Source of the DNA: JAYWXI01 sp036016955
GTDB taxonomy: Bacteria; Bacteroidota; Bacteroidia; Flavobacteriales; Weeksellaceae
Reading direction: 5' to 3'
Assembly: GCF_036016955.1 (NCBI RefSeq)
Contig: NZ_JAYWXI010000009.1
Location: forward strand, 62,001 to 126,000
DNA: 64,000 nucleotides
Shown: piece by piece, positions 32,448-40,728 of the stretch
Layout: every line of letters begins with the position of its first letter
Position numbering within the stretch: position 1 is the first letter of the stretch
Translations under genes and position numbers: made by a program
The notes under the pieces: model-generated
Told to the model about the DNA's origin: nothing
Databases searched by the model: none
What the model saw: only the letters and a program-made list of their open reading frames with translations

Positions 32448-32460
32448 CCGTATTCTCCAC
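32448..32460 (+). repeat. attachment-site core, right copy
   Basis: CCGTATTCTCCAC, identical to 7632-7644. It marks the switch from mosaic AT-rich element DNA to the G-rich core chromosome. It lies inside a short inverted repeat (CTTCCG at 32445, CGGAAG at 32463). Confidence 0.6.
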
Positions 32461-32471
32461 TTCGGAAGATT

Positions 32472-32502
32472 AAAAAAGAGTTACGCACGTAGCTCTTTTT
32501 TT
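32472..32502 (+). terminator. intrinsic terminator after the right att copy
   Basis: AAAAAAGAG and CTCTTTTTT arms around TTACGCACGTAG, with a T tract. Probably the original terminator of the gene used as attachment site. Confidence 0.7.
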
Positions 32503-32534
32503 TGTTTTTAGGTTAAAATATCGAAAATTGCCGG

Positions 32535-32542
32535 TAATTTTG
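32535..32542 (+). promoter_or_regulatory. -7 element of the M16 protease gene
   Basis: TAATTTTG, a full TAnnTTTG match, 19 bases before the ATG at 32562. No TTG lies at the proper distance upstream. Confidence 0.4.
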
Positions 32543-32561
32543 TCGGAAAGAGTACTACATT

Positions 32562-35426
32562 ATGGATAGAAAATACATCACAAAACAATATACGGACGCT
32601 AATGGCTATGTTTACGAGGCGGTTGAAAATGACGAACATGGGGTTAGGGTTTATACTTTGGCTAACGGATTGCGTGTGTTTTTGGCTCAAAACTTCGATG
32701 CTCCCCGAATTCAAACTTATATCCCGGTTCGGGTGGGGAGTAATGACGATCCCAAGGCCCATACGGGATTGGCGCATTATTTAGAGCACATGATGTTCAA
32801 AGGAACCTCGAAGATAGGCAGTGCCGACTGGGAGAAAGAAAAGCCTTTGTTGGAAAAGTTGTCCGAGTTGTTTGAGCAGCATAAGGCGGCTGAAACGATG
32901 GAGGAAAAAAAGCAATTGTATAAATCGATTGATGCGGTTTCTCAAGAGGCTGCCGTTTATGCCATTGCCAATGAGTACGACAAATGTGTTTCGTCTTTGG
33001 GGGCTACGGGAACCAATGCGCATACGTGGTTGGATGAGACGGTTTATAAGAATACCATTCCGAGTAATGAATTGAAGAAATGGTTGCAGGTTGAAAAAGA
33101 ACGGTTTTCGGAATTGGTTTTGCGTTTGTTTCACACCGAGCTGGAGAGTGTTTATGAGGAATTTAACCGGGCTCAGGATCATGACGGACGTTTGGTGAAC
33201 TATGCTTTGATGGAACTGTTGTTTCCCAACCATCCTAATGGTCAGCAGACGACTTTGGGTAAGGCGGAACATTTGAAAAACCCTTCAATGAAGGCGATAC
33301 ATCGTTTTTTTCAGGATTATTATGTTCCAAATAACTATGCGCTTGTTTTGGTTGGGGATTTGGATTTTGAGGAAACGATTCGCATGGTGGAAGACACCTT
33401 CGGCGGATTGCCTTACCGTACGATTCCGGAGAGGGTAAGGTTAGAAGAAGCTCCGATGACCAAGGTGGTTTCCCGTACGGTTAAAAGCCCTACGATATGG
33501 CGGGTTCAGTTGGCTTGGCGAACGCAGAGTTATGGTTCTCGGGAGGCCATGTTGGCCGATGTGGTGGCGAATCTTTTGTCGAACAGAGGGGAAGCGGGGT
33601 TGTTGGATCTTAATGTGAATCAGAAACAGAAACTGCTTTATGCTCAGGCTTTTTCTGTGGCTTTTAAGCAATACGGGTATTTTTCTTCGGTGATGGTGCC
33701 GAAGGAACAGCAGACATTTGAGGAGGCGATGGCGCTCTTTTTCGAGGAATTGGAGCGGGTGAAGCGGGGAGATTTTCCGGATTGGTTGATCCCTGCGATT
33801 ATTGACGATTTCCGCCTGCAGCGGATCAAAGCCCTGGAAACGGCGGATGGTCTGGCTTCTAATCTTTACGATGTGTTTATTAAAGAGCGGACTTGGGCGC
33901 AAGAGTTGGCGGAGCTGGATGATTATGCTACCATCACCAAAGAGGAAGTTATGGCGTTTGCGCAACGTTTTTTTGGGGATAATTATGCGGTGGTTTATAA
34001 AGAGCAGGGGGAAAATGAGCGTTTAATTCGGGTGGAGAATCCGGGGATTACTCCCGTTAAGATCAATCGGGAGGCTCGTTCGGTATTTTTTGAGGAGCTG
34101 TTGGCTTCGGAATCCCTTCCCATCGAGCCTCGCTTTATTGATTATCAAAAGGCGATTGAAACTTCTATTGTCGGAGGCAGGAAACTTAGTTTTGTAGCGA
34201 ACAAATATAACGGGATTGCTCAGGTTCATTACTTGTTTCCTTTTGGTAATGACCATGATAAGACGTTGTCTTTGGCAACGTTTGTTCTGCAGTATTTGGG
34301 TACGGATGTTTATACGACGCAGGCTTTGAAAGAGGCGTTTTACCGTTTGGGGATTACGACGGATTTTAAGACTTCGGGCGATCGGCTTCAGATTTCTCTT
34401 TCGGGGTTGGAAGAACGCCTCGGGGAAGGGATGGCGTTGCTGCATCATTGGATGAGTCGTGCCGTGCCGGATCAAGCGGTGTATGACGATTATGTGCAAA
34501 CGATATTGGAAAGTCGAGCTGCGGCTAAGAAGGATAAGGGGAAAATCATGTCGGCATTGATAAGTTATGCGAAATATGGGGCTTTTTCCCGAACGACGGA
34601 CGTGCTTTCCAATGAGCGGTTGTTGTCGATGCGCTGTTCGGAGTTGACGGATAAACTGCGGACTTTGTTTGAGTACCCTTATGAATTGTTTTTTTATGGA
34701 AGGGATTTGGAGGCCTTCAAGGAGCAGGTGCTTCCTTTTGTTTCGGCTGAAACGCGGCCTTCCCCCGAAGCTCAAACGTATCCGGAGCCGGAAACGAAGG
34801 GGCAGGTTTATTTTGTGGACTACGATATGGTTCAGGTGGAAATGGCGAAAGTGGGGCGTGCAGGAGTGATGGAGGTGTCGGATTTTGGGAAGATAAACGT
34901 ATTCAACGAGTATTTTGGTCAGGGGCTTTCTTCGATTGTTTTTCAGGAGATTCGGGAGAGTAAAAGTTTGGCTTATTCGGCTTATGTTACTTATTCGGCG
35001 AATTCGCTCAGGGGTGGCTCGGATTATGTGACTTCTTATATTGGGACTCAGCCGGATAAGCTGTCGGTGGCGGTTGGGGCTTTGGAGGAGCTTCTTGGGG
35101 CGATGCCTGAGGTGCCCATGCAGTTCGAGAATGCCCGGGAGACGGTGCTTAAACAGATGGCCTCTACGCGCATTAATCGGACAAATATTTTCTTTAATTA
35201 TTTGAATTTGAAAAAACTGGGTGTGGATTACGATTTGCGGAAGTCGATTTACGAAGAGGTAGGGGCTTTAACGATGGAAGGATTGGTCGATTTTTACGTG
35301 CAGAAGGTGAAACCATTGGAGTATAACGTGGCGGTAATTGGTAAGAGGGCCAACTTGGACGAGGCTTCGCTTTCGCGTTTGGGGGCATTTAGGGAGCTCA
35401 AATTGGAGGAAATTTTTGGTTATTAG
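32562..35426 (+). CDS. M16-family zinc metallopeptidase
   Basis: 954 residues, a two-unit M16 protein of the insulysin/pitrilysin plan. The inverted zinc motif H72-x2-E75-H76 (HYLEHMMFKGT) is intact, and the third ligand region (ESVYEEFN) lies about 75 residues later in the normal place. The C-terminal half repeats the fold without zinc ligands. There is no signal peptide, unlike some Bacteroidetes M16 proteases, so it is probably cytoplasmic or leaves by another route. It would degrade peptides. First gene of the core chromosome after the element, followed 55 bp on by a sigma factor gene. Confidence 0.9.
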   Translation: MDRKYITKQYTDANGYVYEAVENDEHGVRVYTLANGLRVFLAQNFDAPRIQTYIPVRVGSNDDPKAHTGLAHYLEHMMFKGTSKIGSADWEKEKPLLEKLSELFEQHKAAETMEEKKQLYKSIDAVSQEAAVYAIANEYDKCVSSLGATGTNAHTWLDETVYKNTIPSNELKKWLQVEKERFSELVLRLFHTELESVYEEFNRAQDHDGRLVNYALMELLFPNHPNGQQTTLGKAEHLKNPSMKAIHRFFQDYYVPNNYALVLVGDLDFEETIRMVEDTFGGLPYRTIPERVRLEEAPMTKVVSRTVKSPTIWRVQLAWRTQSYGSREAMLADVVANLLSNRGEAGLLDLNVNQKQKLLYAQAFSVAFKQYGYFSSVMVPKEQQTFEEAMALFFEELERVKRGDFPDWLIPAIIDDFRLQRIKALETADGLASNLYDVFIKERTWAQELAELDDYATITKEEVMAFAQRFFGDNYAVVYKEQGENERLIRVENPGITPVKINREARSVFFEELLASESLPIEPRFIDYQKAIETSIVGGRKLSFVANKYNGIAQVHYLFPFGNDHDKTLSLATFVLQYLGTDVYTTQALKEAFYRLGITTDFKTSGDRLQISLSGLEERLGEGMALLHHWMSRAVPDQAVYDDYVQTILESRAAAKKDKGKIMSALISYAKYGAFSRTTDVLSNERLLSMRCSELTDKLRTLFEYPYELFFYGRDLEAFKEQVLPFVSAETRPSPEAQTYPEPETKGQVYFVDYDMVQVEMAKVGRAGVMEVSDFGKINVFNEYFGQGLSSIVFQEIRESKSLAYSAYVTYSANSLRGGSDYVTSYIGTQPDKLSVAVGALEELLGAMPEVPMQFENARETVLKQMASTRINRTNIFFNYLNLKKLGVDYDLRKSIYEEVGALTMEGLVDFYVQKVKPLEYNVAVIGKRANLDEASLSRLGAFRELKLEEIFGY

Positions 35427-35469
35427 CAGGTGATTTTTGGGGAGAAGTAGGCTTTGGAGCGATATTCGC

Positions 35470-35477
35470 TATCTTTG
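35470..35477 (+). promoter_or_regulatory. -7 element abutting the sigma factor start codon
   Basis: TATCTTTG ends four bases before the ATG at 35482. In this promoter type transcription begins a few bases after the element, so the mRNA would start at or next to the ATG. Confidence 0.45.
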
Positions 35478-35481
35478 TGTT

Positions 35482-36045
35482 ATGTCTGAACAGGATTTTT
35501 TAGAATTGATAGAAGCGGCTCGAGGACGGGACCAAAAGGCGCAAACGAAACTCATCAATACGTTTTGGGTGGATGTGTTTTCTTTTGTGATGAAAAAGGT
35601 GCAGGATGAGAATGTGGCAGATGAGCTTACGGTGTCGGTATTTTCCAAGGTGCTTGGCAAGTTGGAGCTTTATGATCCTCATTTTCAGTTTAAGACTTGG
35701 GTGCTTACTATTGCACAGAATACGATTATTGATTATTGGCGGCGCAAGAAGAAGGAAAGCGAAGATGTTTCGGGAGGGCTGGATCAGGTTCGGAATCAGT
35801 TTGCCCGTTCCCCGGAGGAACTTTTGATTTCCGAGGAAGAACAGTTGCGCATCCAGGAGATTATTGAGTCTATGGAGGTCAATTATCGGGAGATTATTCG
35901 TTTGCGTTTTTTTGAGGAAAAAAGCATCAAAGAGATTTCGGAAGTTTTGGGGCTTTCGCTATCCAATACCAAGGTCAGGATTATGCGGGCGAAGAAAGTT
36001 TTGGGACAGCTTTTGAAGGAGGGGGATTCTGCCTCGGGAGTTTAG
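35482..36045 (+). CDS. ECF-type RNA polymerase sigma factor
   Basis: 187 residues from the ATG at 35482 (MSEQDFLELIEAARGRDQKA); the longer frame from 35437 includes the promoter and is rejected. Region 2 is visible as ADELTVSVFSKVLGKLELYD...FKTWVLTIAQNTIIDYWRRKKK and region 4 as IIRLRFFEEKSIKEISEVLGLSLSNTKVRIMRAKKVL. No anti-sigma gene follows; lipA comes next after 54 bp. It would direct RNA polymerase to a stress or envelope regulon; the target set cannot be read from this window. Confidence 0.9.
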   Translation: MSEQDFLELIEAARGRDQKAQTKLINTFWVDVFSFVMKKVQDENVADELTVSVFSKVLGKLELYDPHFQFKTWVLTIAQNTIIDYWRRKKKESEDVSGGLDQVRNQFARSPEELLISEEEQLRIQEIIESMEVNYREIIRLRFFEEKSIKEISEVLGLSLSNTKVRIMRAKKVLGQLLKEGDSASGV

Positions 36046-36099
36046 GGCTTTTCGCAGAAAAAATAAATCCTTAATTTTGTCTTCTTTAATGTACGAAAT

Positions 36100-36966
36100 A
36101 TGAGCGATACAGCACAAAATACCACCACACAAAAACCCAAATGGATTCGCGTGAAGCTTCCTACGGGGAAGAATTATAGGGAATTGAGAGGGTTGGTGGA
36201 TAAATACAAACTCAATACGATATGCCAAAGTGGAAGTTGTCCCAATATGGGGGAATGTTGGGGGGAAGGAACGGCGACCTTTATGATTTTGGGGAATATC
36301 TGCACTCGGAGCTGCGGATTTTGCGGAGTAAAGACGGGGAAACCTTATGAGGTGGATTGGGAGGAGCCGGAAAAGGTGGCGCGTTCGATTAAATTGATGA
36401 AGATAAAGCATGCGGTGCTTACTTCGGTGGATCGGGATGATTTGAAGGATATGGGGTCGATTCTTTGGGCGGAAACGGTGAAGGCTGTTCGTCGGATTTC
36501 CCCGGGGACAACGATGGAAACACTTATTCCTGATTTTCAGGGGATTCATAAGCACTTGGATCGGGTGGTGGAGGTGGCTCCTGAGGTTATTTCCCATAAT
36601 ATGGAGACGGTTCAGCGTTTGACTCGGGAGGTTCGGATACAGGCCAAATATGAGCGGAGTTTGGAGGTGCTTCATTATTTGAAGCAGGCTGGTCAGCGTC
36701 GGACGAAGACGGGGATTATGGTGGGGCTTGGTGAGGAGAAGGATGAGGTTTTCCGTACGATAGAAGAGGTACGGGAGGCTCAGGTTGATGTGATTACGAT
36801 TGGGCAGTACTTGCAGCCGACGAAAAAGCATTTGCCGGTGAAAAGATTTGTGACGCCGGAAGAATTCGAGGCGTATGGGGAATTTGCCAGGAGTTTGGGC
36901 TTCCGCCACGTGGAGAGTTCGCCATTGGTTCGGAGTTCTTATCATGCGGAAAAACATATTCATTAA
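36100..36966 (+). CDS. lipA: lipoyl synthase
   Basis: 288 residues, full length. The auxiliary cluster cysteines C42, C47 and C53 (CQSGSCPNMGEC) and the radical SAM cysteines C68, C72 and C75 (CTRSCGFC) are all present, as is the C-terminal SSYHAEK with the conserved Ser. LipA inserts two sulfurs into octanoyl chains on lipoate-dependent enzymes such as pyruvate dehydrogenase. A TAATTTTG -7 box lies 21 bases upstream of the start, and an intrinsic terminator follows, so it is probably its own transcription unit. Confidence 0.97.
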   Translation: MSDTAQNTTTQKPKWIRVKLPTGKNYRELRGLVDKYKLNTICQSGSCPNMGECWGEGTATFMILGNICTRSCGFCGVKTGKPYEVDWEEPEKVARSIKLMKIKHAVLTSVDRDDLKDMGSILWAETVKAVRRISPGTTMETLIPDFQGIHKHLDRVVEVAPEVISHNMETVQRLTREVRIQAKYERSLEVLHYLKQAGQRRTKTGIMVGLGEEKDEVFRTIEEVREAQVDVITIGQYLQPTKKHLPVKRFVTPEEFEAYGEFARSLGFRHVESSPLVRSSYHAEKHIH

Positions 36967-36975
36967 ATTAATGAA

Positions 36976-37002
36976 AAACGTTAGGGGAACCTAACGTTTT
37001 TT
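36976..37002 (+). terminator. terminator after lipA
   Basis: AAACGTTAGG-GGAA-CCTAACGTTT, 10-bp perfect stem, followed by a T tract. It begins 10 bases after the lipA stop. Confidence 0.9.
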
Positions 37003-37070
37003 GTTTGTAACTTTACTTTATGGGATTACGTTGTGATTTTCTCTTCTTAATTTTTTAATGATTAAAAAAG

Positions 37071-38321
37071 ATGCAGGCAGTACTTATTACGATAGGGGAT
37101 GAGATTTTATCGGGGAATACGGTGGATACGAATTCCAATTTTATTGCTTCCCAGCTTAAACAGATTGGGGTTTCGATTTGTCAGATTTTTACCATTTCCG
37201 ACGAGGTGGAAACCATCAAATCGGTTTTGGGGCAGGCTTTGGCTATGGCGGATTTGGTGATTGCCACCGGGGGGCTTGGGCCGACTCGGGATGATAGAAC
37301 CAAGAAAGCGCTTGGGGAATTTTTTGATTCAGAAATTCGTTTGGACGAAGCGACTTTTAATCATTTGAAAGCTCTTTTGGAAAAGAGAAATCGGGCTTAT
37401 CTTTTAGATATCAACCGAAATCAGGCGGAAGTTTTGGCGAAGGCGGAGGTGTTTCAAAACGATTATGGTACGGCGCCTTGTCAAATGATTCGGTGGCAGG
37501 GCAAGTGGGTGTTTTTTCTTCCGGGGGTGCCTTACGAGGTGAAACCTTTGATGAGGGACAAAATTATTCCTTTTCTTCAGCGTGAAATGAATCTCGACTG
37601 TCTTTCGTCCCGTATCGTTTCGGTGGTGGGAATTCCCGAAAGCGAATTAGCGCGTCGTATTGAACCTTGGGAGCTTGCTTTGCCTTCGTCCGTTTCTTTG
37701 TCTTATTTGCCGGTGGGCAACCGCATTAAACTTCGGCTGACGGCTTCGGGGAGGTCTGTTCAGCACGTGGAGGCGAACTTGGAGGCTTGTGTGGAAGGGT
37801 TGCGACCTTATGTGGAGGGGCATGTTATTTCTTGGGATGGCAATCAGATTCAGGAAATTCTGCGGGATGTTCTTTTGGCTAAAGGGATGAGTTTGTCGGT
37901 GGCGGAGAGTTGTACGGGGGGAGAGATTGCTCATTTGATTACCTCGGTGGCGGGAAGTTCGGGGTATTTTAGTGGTGGAGTGGTGGCTTATGAGACGGAA
38001 AAGAAAACGTTGCTGTTGGGGGTTAAACCTTCAACAATTGCTTCCTGTAAGGTGGTTTCCGCTGAGGTGGCGGAAGAAATGTGTCGGGGGTGTCAGACGC
38101 TTTTTTCGACGGATATTGCCGTTTCCACTACGGGGGTGGCGGGGCCGGGGCCGGATGCTTTTTGTTCCGAGGTGGGGGAAGTGTTTTATACGATCCGAAT
38201 TCGGGAGATGGAGGTTACCAACCGCTTGTTTATGCCGCATATGGATCGGGAAGATTTTATTTATTTTACATCTCAGAGGGTGTTGCAGGATGTGGTGGAT
38301 CTTTTGGTGAAAAACTTTTGA
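37071..38321 (+). CDS. cinA: CinA-family protein (NMN deamidase / competence-damage protein)
   Basis: 416 residues. N-terminal molybdopterin-binding-like domain (MQAVLITIGDEILSGNTVDTN; IATGGLGPTRDDRT) and C-terminal PncC domain (SVAESCTGGEIAHLITSVAGSSGYFSGGVVAYE). This two-domain form is the standard CinA. The PncC part hydrolyses nicotinamide mononucleotide and so salvages NAD, and the N-terminal part is associated with ADP-ribose pyrophosphatase activity in homologues. It is a lone gene between the lipA terminator and the M13 protease gene. Confidence 0.93.
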   Translation: MQAVLITIGDEILSGNTVDTNSNFIASQLKQIGVSICQIFTISDEVETIKSVLGQALAMADLVIATGGLGPTRDDRTKKALGEFFDSEIRLDEATFNHLKALLEKRNRAYLLDINRNQAEVLAKAEVFQNDYGTAPCQMIRWQGKWVFFLPGVPYEVKPLMRDKIIPFLQREMNLDCLSSRIVSVVGIPESELARRIEPWELALPSSVSLSYLPVGNRIKLRLTASGRSVQHVEANLEACVEGLRPYVEGHVISWDGNQIQEILRDVLLAKGMSLSVAESCTGGEIAHLITSVAGSSGYFSGGVVAYETEKKTLLLGVKPSTIASCKVVSAEVAEEMCRGCQTLFSTDIAVSTTGVAGPGPDAFCSEVGEVFYTIRIREMEVTNRLFMPHMDREDFIYFTSQRVLQDVVDLLVKNF

Positions 38322-38412
38322 TGCGGGGGAAGCGTATGTTTGCTTAAAAATACGTAAATTGTGCACCCTGAAGAATCAAAATAGTATTTAGAACGAACAA
38401 ATCAATTTAATA

Positions 38413-40512
38413 ATGAAAAAAATAACAATGAGTCTGCTTGCCCTTTCGGGAAGCTTGTTGCTGAATTCATGCGGAACGACCAAAACCACCAAAACCACCA
38501 AAACGGTCCAAACGGAGACGGAGATGGTAGCGGCAAAAACCACTCCGGTGGTGGAAGAAAATGGGATCACCTTGGAATACATGGATCGGAGTGTGCGTCC
38601 TCAGGACGATTTTTTCAGCTATGTGAACGGAAACTGGTACAAAACTACCGAAATTCCTTCGGATAAAGCTTCTTGGGGTTCTTTTAGTAAGTTACGGGAA
38701 GATACGGATAATGCTTCTCTTGCCATATTGAATAAGATTCTTTCCGATCGTTTTGAAGACGGCTCCGAAGGTCAGAAGATTCAGGCGCTTTACGGTACGT
38801 TTACGGATTGGGATAAACGAAATGCCGATGGTCTGACACCGATTAAAGGCGATTTGGCTAAGATTGACGCAATAAAGACGGTGAAGGATTTGCAGAATTA
38901 TTTGGTGGGGGCAACCAAAACCCGTGATAATGTATTTTATATGTGGGGGGTTGGTCCGGATATGAAAAATTCGGTGATGAATGCGGTTTATCTTGGAGGT
39001 CCGGCACTTGGCTTGGGTCGGGATTATTATCAAAAGCAGAATGAGGCTAATACCAAAACCTTGGCGGAATACACCAAATTTGTTTCGCAATTGTTGACGG
39101 TGCTGGGGGACAAGCAAGCCGATAAGACGGCTGGGCAGGTGGTGGCTTTTGAGAAAAAGTTGGCCAACCAGTTACTGACCAATGAAGAGAACCGCGATGC
39201 GAACCGTCGTTATAACCCGAGAACCATGCAGGAGTTGAAAGGGCTGGTTAAAACGGTGGATTTACCGTCTTACCTTACTTCTGTTGGCGTTTCGACGGAT
39301 CGGGTGATTGTGGGGGAGATCAAGTATTATGAGAATTTGGACAAAACCCTTACGGCGGCCAATTTACCTTTGATAAAAAGCTATATGAAATACCACCTTT
39401 TGCGGGGTAACTTGGGGAATTTGGATAAAAAAATGGATGAGATTAGTTTTAATTTTTACTCCAAATACCTTCAGGGGCAAAAGGAACAGCGTCCGATGGA
39501 TAAACGTGGTTTACAGATGATTAATGGGGTTCTTGGGGAGGCTTTCGGTAAGCTTTATGTGGAAAAATATTTCCCGGCAGAGGCCAAGGCGCAAATGGAA
39601 ACCTATATCGATTATTTGAAAAAGGCGTTTGCTTATCGGATTGATCATTTGGACTGGATGTCTGCCGAAACTAAAAAGAAAGCTCAAGAAAAACTTTCCA
39701 AATTTGGGGTTAAGATTGCCTACCCGGATCAATGGAAGGATTATTCCAAATTGCAGCTGACTTCTTCTAAGGACGGCGGTACTCTTTATGGGAATATGCA
39801 GAACGTAACGGCTTGGAGCTATCAGAGAAGTTTGGATAAAGTTGGCAAGCCGGTGGATAAGGCCGAATGGGGAATGCCGCCACAGACGGTAAATGCTTAT
39901 TATAGTGCTTCCAACAACGAAATTGTGTTTCCTGCAGCGATATTGCAGCCTCCGTTCTTTAATTTTAAGGCGGATCCGGCGGTTAATTTTGGAGGAATTG
40001 GTGCGGTGATTGGGCACGAGATTTCTCATGGTTTTGATGATGGAGGTTCACGTTTCGATGGGGATGGTAACCTTAAAAACTGGTGGACGGATGCGGACCG
40101 CAAGAATTTTGATGCTAAAGTGGAGCAATTGGCGGCTCAATACGACCGCTACGAGCCTGTGCCGGGAAGTTTTGTGAACGGAAAATTCACCAGTGGTGAA
40201 AATATTGGCGATTTGGGAGGGGTTGCTGTGGCTTATGAGGCTTTGCAAATGTATCTTCGGGATCATGGTAATCCGGGGCTTATTAGTGGTTTTACGCAGG
40301 ATCAGCGTTTTTTCCTTAGCTGGGCTACGGTTTGGAGGACGAAATCTACGGATCAGTATGTTCAGAACCAGGTGAAGACGGATCCGCATTCACCGGGGTA
40401 TTATCGGGCGTTTGCTCCGCTTCTGAACATTGATGCGTTCCATAACGCTTTCGATACTAAGCCGGGAGATAAAATGTATAAAGCTCCGGAAGAGAGAATC
40501 AAAATCTGGTAA
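38413..40512 (+). CDS. M13-family (neprilysin-like) lipoprotein peptidase
   Basis: 699 residues. The signal peptide ends in a lipobox (GSLLLNSC, Cys20), so the enzyme is lipid-anchored outside the inner membrane. A Thr/Lys-rich spacer (TKTTKTTKTV) tethers it. Zinc motif HEISHGFDDGG at about 536-546 and the third ligand in GENIGDLGG near 597 are intact; VNAYYS is the substrate-binding motif. Such endopeptidases cut small peptides in the periplasm or at the cell surface. A strong terminator follows, so it is monocistronic. Confidence 0.93.
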   Translation: MKKITMSLLALSGSLLLNSCGTTKTTKTTKTVQTETEMVAAKTTPVVEENGITLEYMDRSVRPQDDFFSYVNGNWYKTTEIPSDKASWGSFSKLREDTDNASLAILNKILSDRFEDGSEGQKIQALYGTFTDWDKRNADGLTPIKGDLAKIDAIKTVKDLQNYLVGATKTRDNVFYMWGVGPDMKNSVMNAVYLGGPALGLGRDYYQKQNEANTKTLAEYTKFVSQLLTVLGDKQADKTAGQVVAFEKKLANQLLTNEENRDANRRYNPRTMQELKGLVKTVDLPSYLTSVGVSTDRVIVGEIKYYENLDKTLTAANLPLIKSYMKYHLLRGNLGNLDKKMDEISFNFYSKYLQGQKEQRPMDKRGLQMINGVLGEAFGKLYVEKYFPAEAKAQMETYIDYLKKAFAYRIDHLDWMSAETKKKAQEKLSKFGVKIAYPDQWKDYSKLQLTSSKDGGTLYGNMQNVTAWSYQRSLDKVGKPVDKAEWGMPPQTVNAYYSASNNEIVFPAAILQPPFFNFKADPAVNFGGIGAVIGHEISHGFDDGGSRFDGDGNLKNWWTDADRKNFDAKVEQLAAQYDRYEPVPGSFVNGKFTSGENIGDLGGVAVAYEALQMYLRDHGNPGLISGFTQDQRFFLSWATVWRTKSTDQYVQNQVKTDPHSPGYYRAFAPLLNIDAFHNAFDTKPGDKMYKAPEERIKIW

Positions 40513-40524
40513 TTGAATGGATTT

Positions 40525-40561
40525 AATCCGCTTTGAAATTTTATTCAAAGCGGATTTTTTT
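40525..40561 (+). terminator. terminator after the M13 peptidase gene
   Basis: AATCCGCTTTGAA / TTCAAAGCGGATT, 13-bp perfect stem with a 6-nt loop and T tract. Confidence 0.92.
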
Positions 40562-40715
40562 GTTTGATTTGACTTGACTCCATTGCTAAAAAAAACGATC
40601 CAAACATTCCTGTGAAAGTTTAAAAAGTGAGCGAGGGGTTGTTTTTTTTGAAGAAGTTAGAAGAGTCGAACCCCATAAAAACTGTTAAAAAGTTCGCTTT
40701 CCGTTCAAATTCCCT

Positions 40716-40723
40716 TAATTTTG
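40716..40723 (+). promoter_or_regulatory. -7 element abutting the GH10-like gene start
   Basis: TAATTTTG ends five bases before the ATG at 40729, again placing the expected transcription start at or near the start codon. Confidence 0.45.
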
Positions 40724-40728
40724 CTTTT

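Larger units (their letters stand above)
7632..32460. mobile_element. second integrated element with peptide and defence-like cargo
   Basis: Bounded by 13-bp direct repeats (7632-7644 and 32448-32460), each followed by a terminator hairpin. An integrase lies just inside the left end and a small HTH gene just inside the right end; GTGCGTG motifs occur inside both ends. It carries an excisionase-like gene, a replication initiator with a DnaC-like ATPase, a truncated rteC, an insertion sequence, a RiPP cluster, an AT-rich three-gene cargo operon and a short phage-like cassette. No relaxase, Tra, terminase, portal or capsid gene is visible, so it is probably a mobilisable or satellite-type element. 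Confidence 0.7.

Noticed and set aside
35959..36963. 334-aa open frame on the minus strand opposite lipA
   Set aside because: It is the antisense shadow of lipA and the sigma factor; composition (Arg, His, Pro, Asn rich) is that of a reversed G-rich gene and no family is recognisable.
38469..38666. 65-aa frame inside the M13 peptidase gene
   Set aside because: Out-of-frame reading of the lipoprotein spacer repeats; Asn/Gly/His-rich product without start context.
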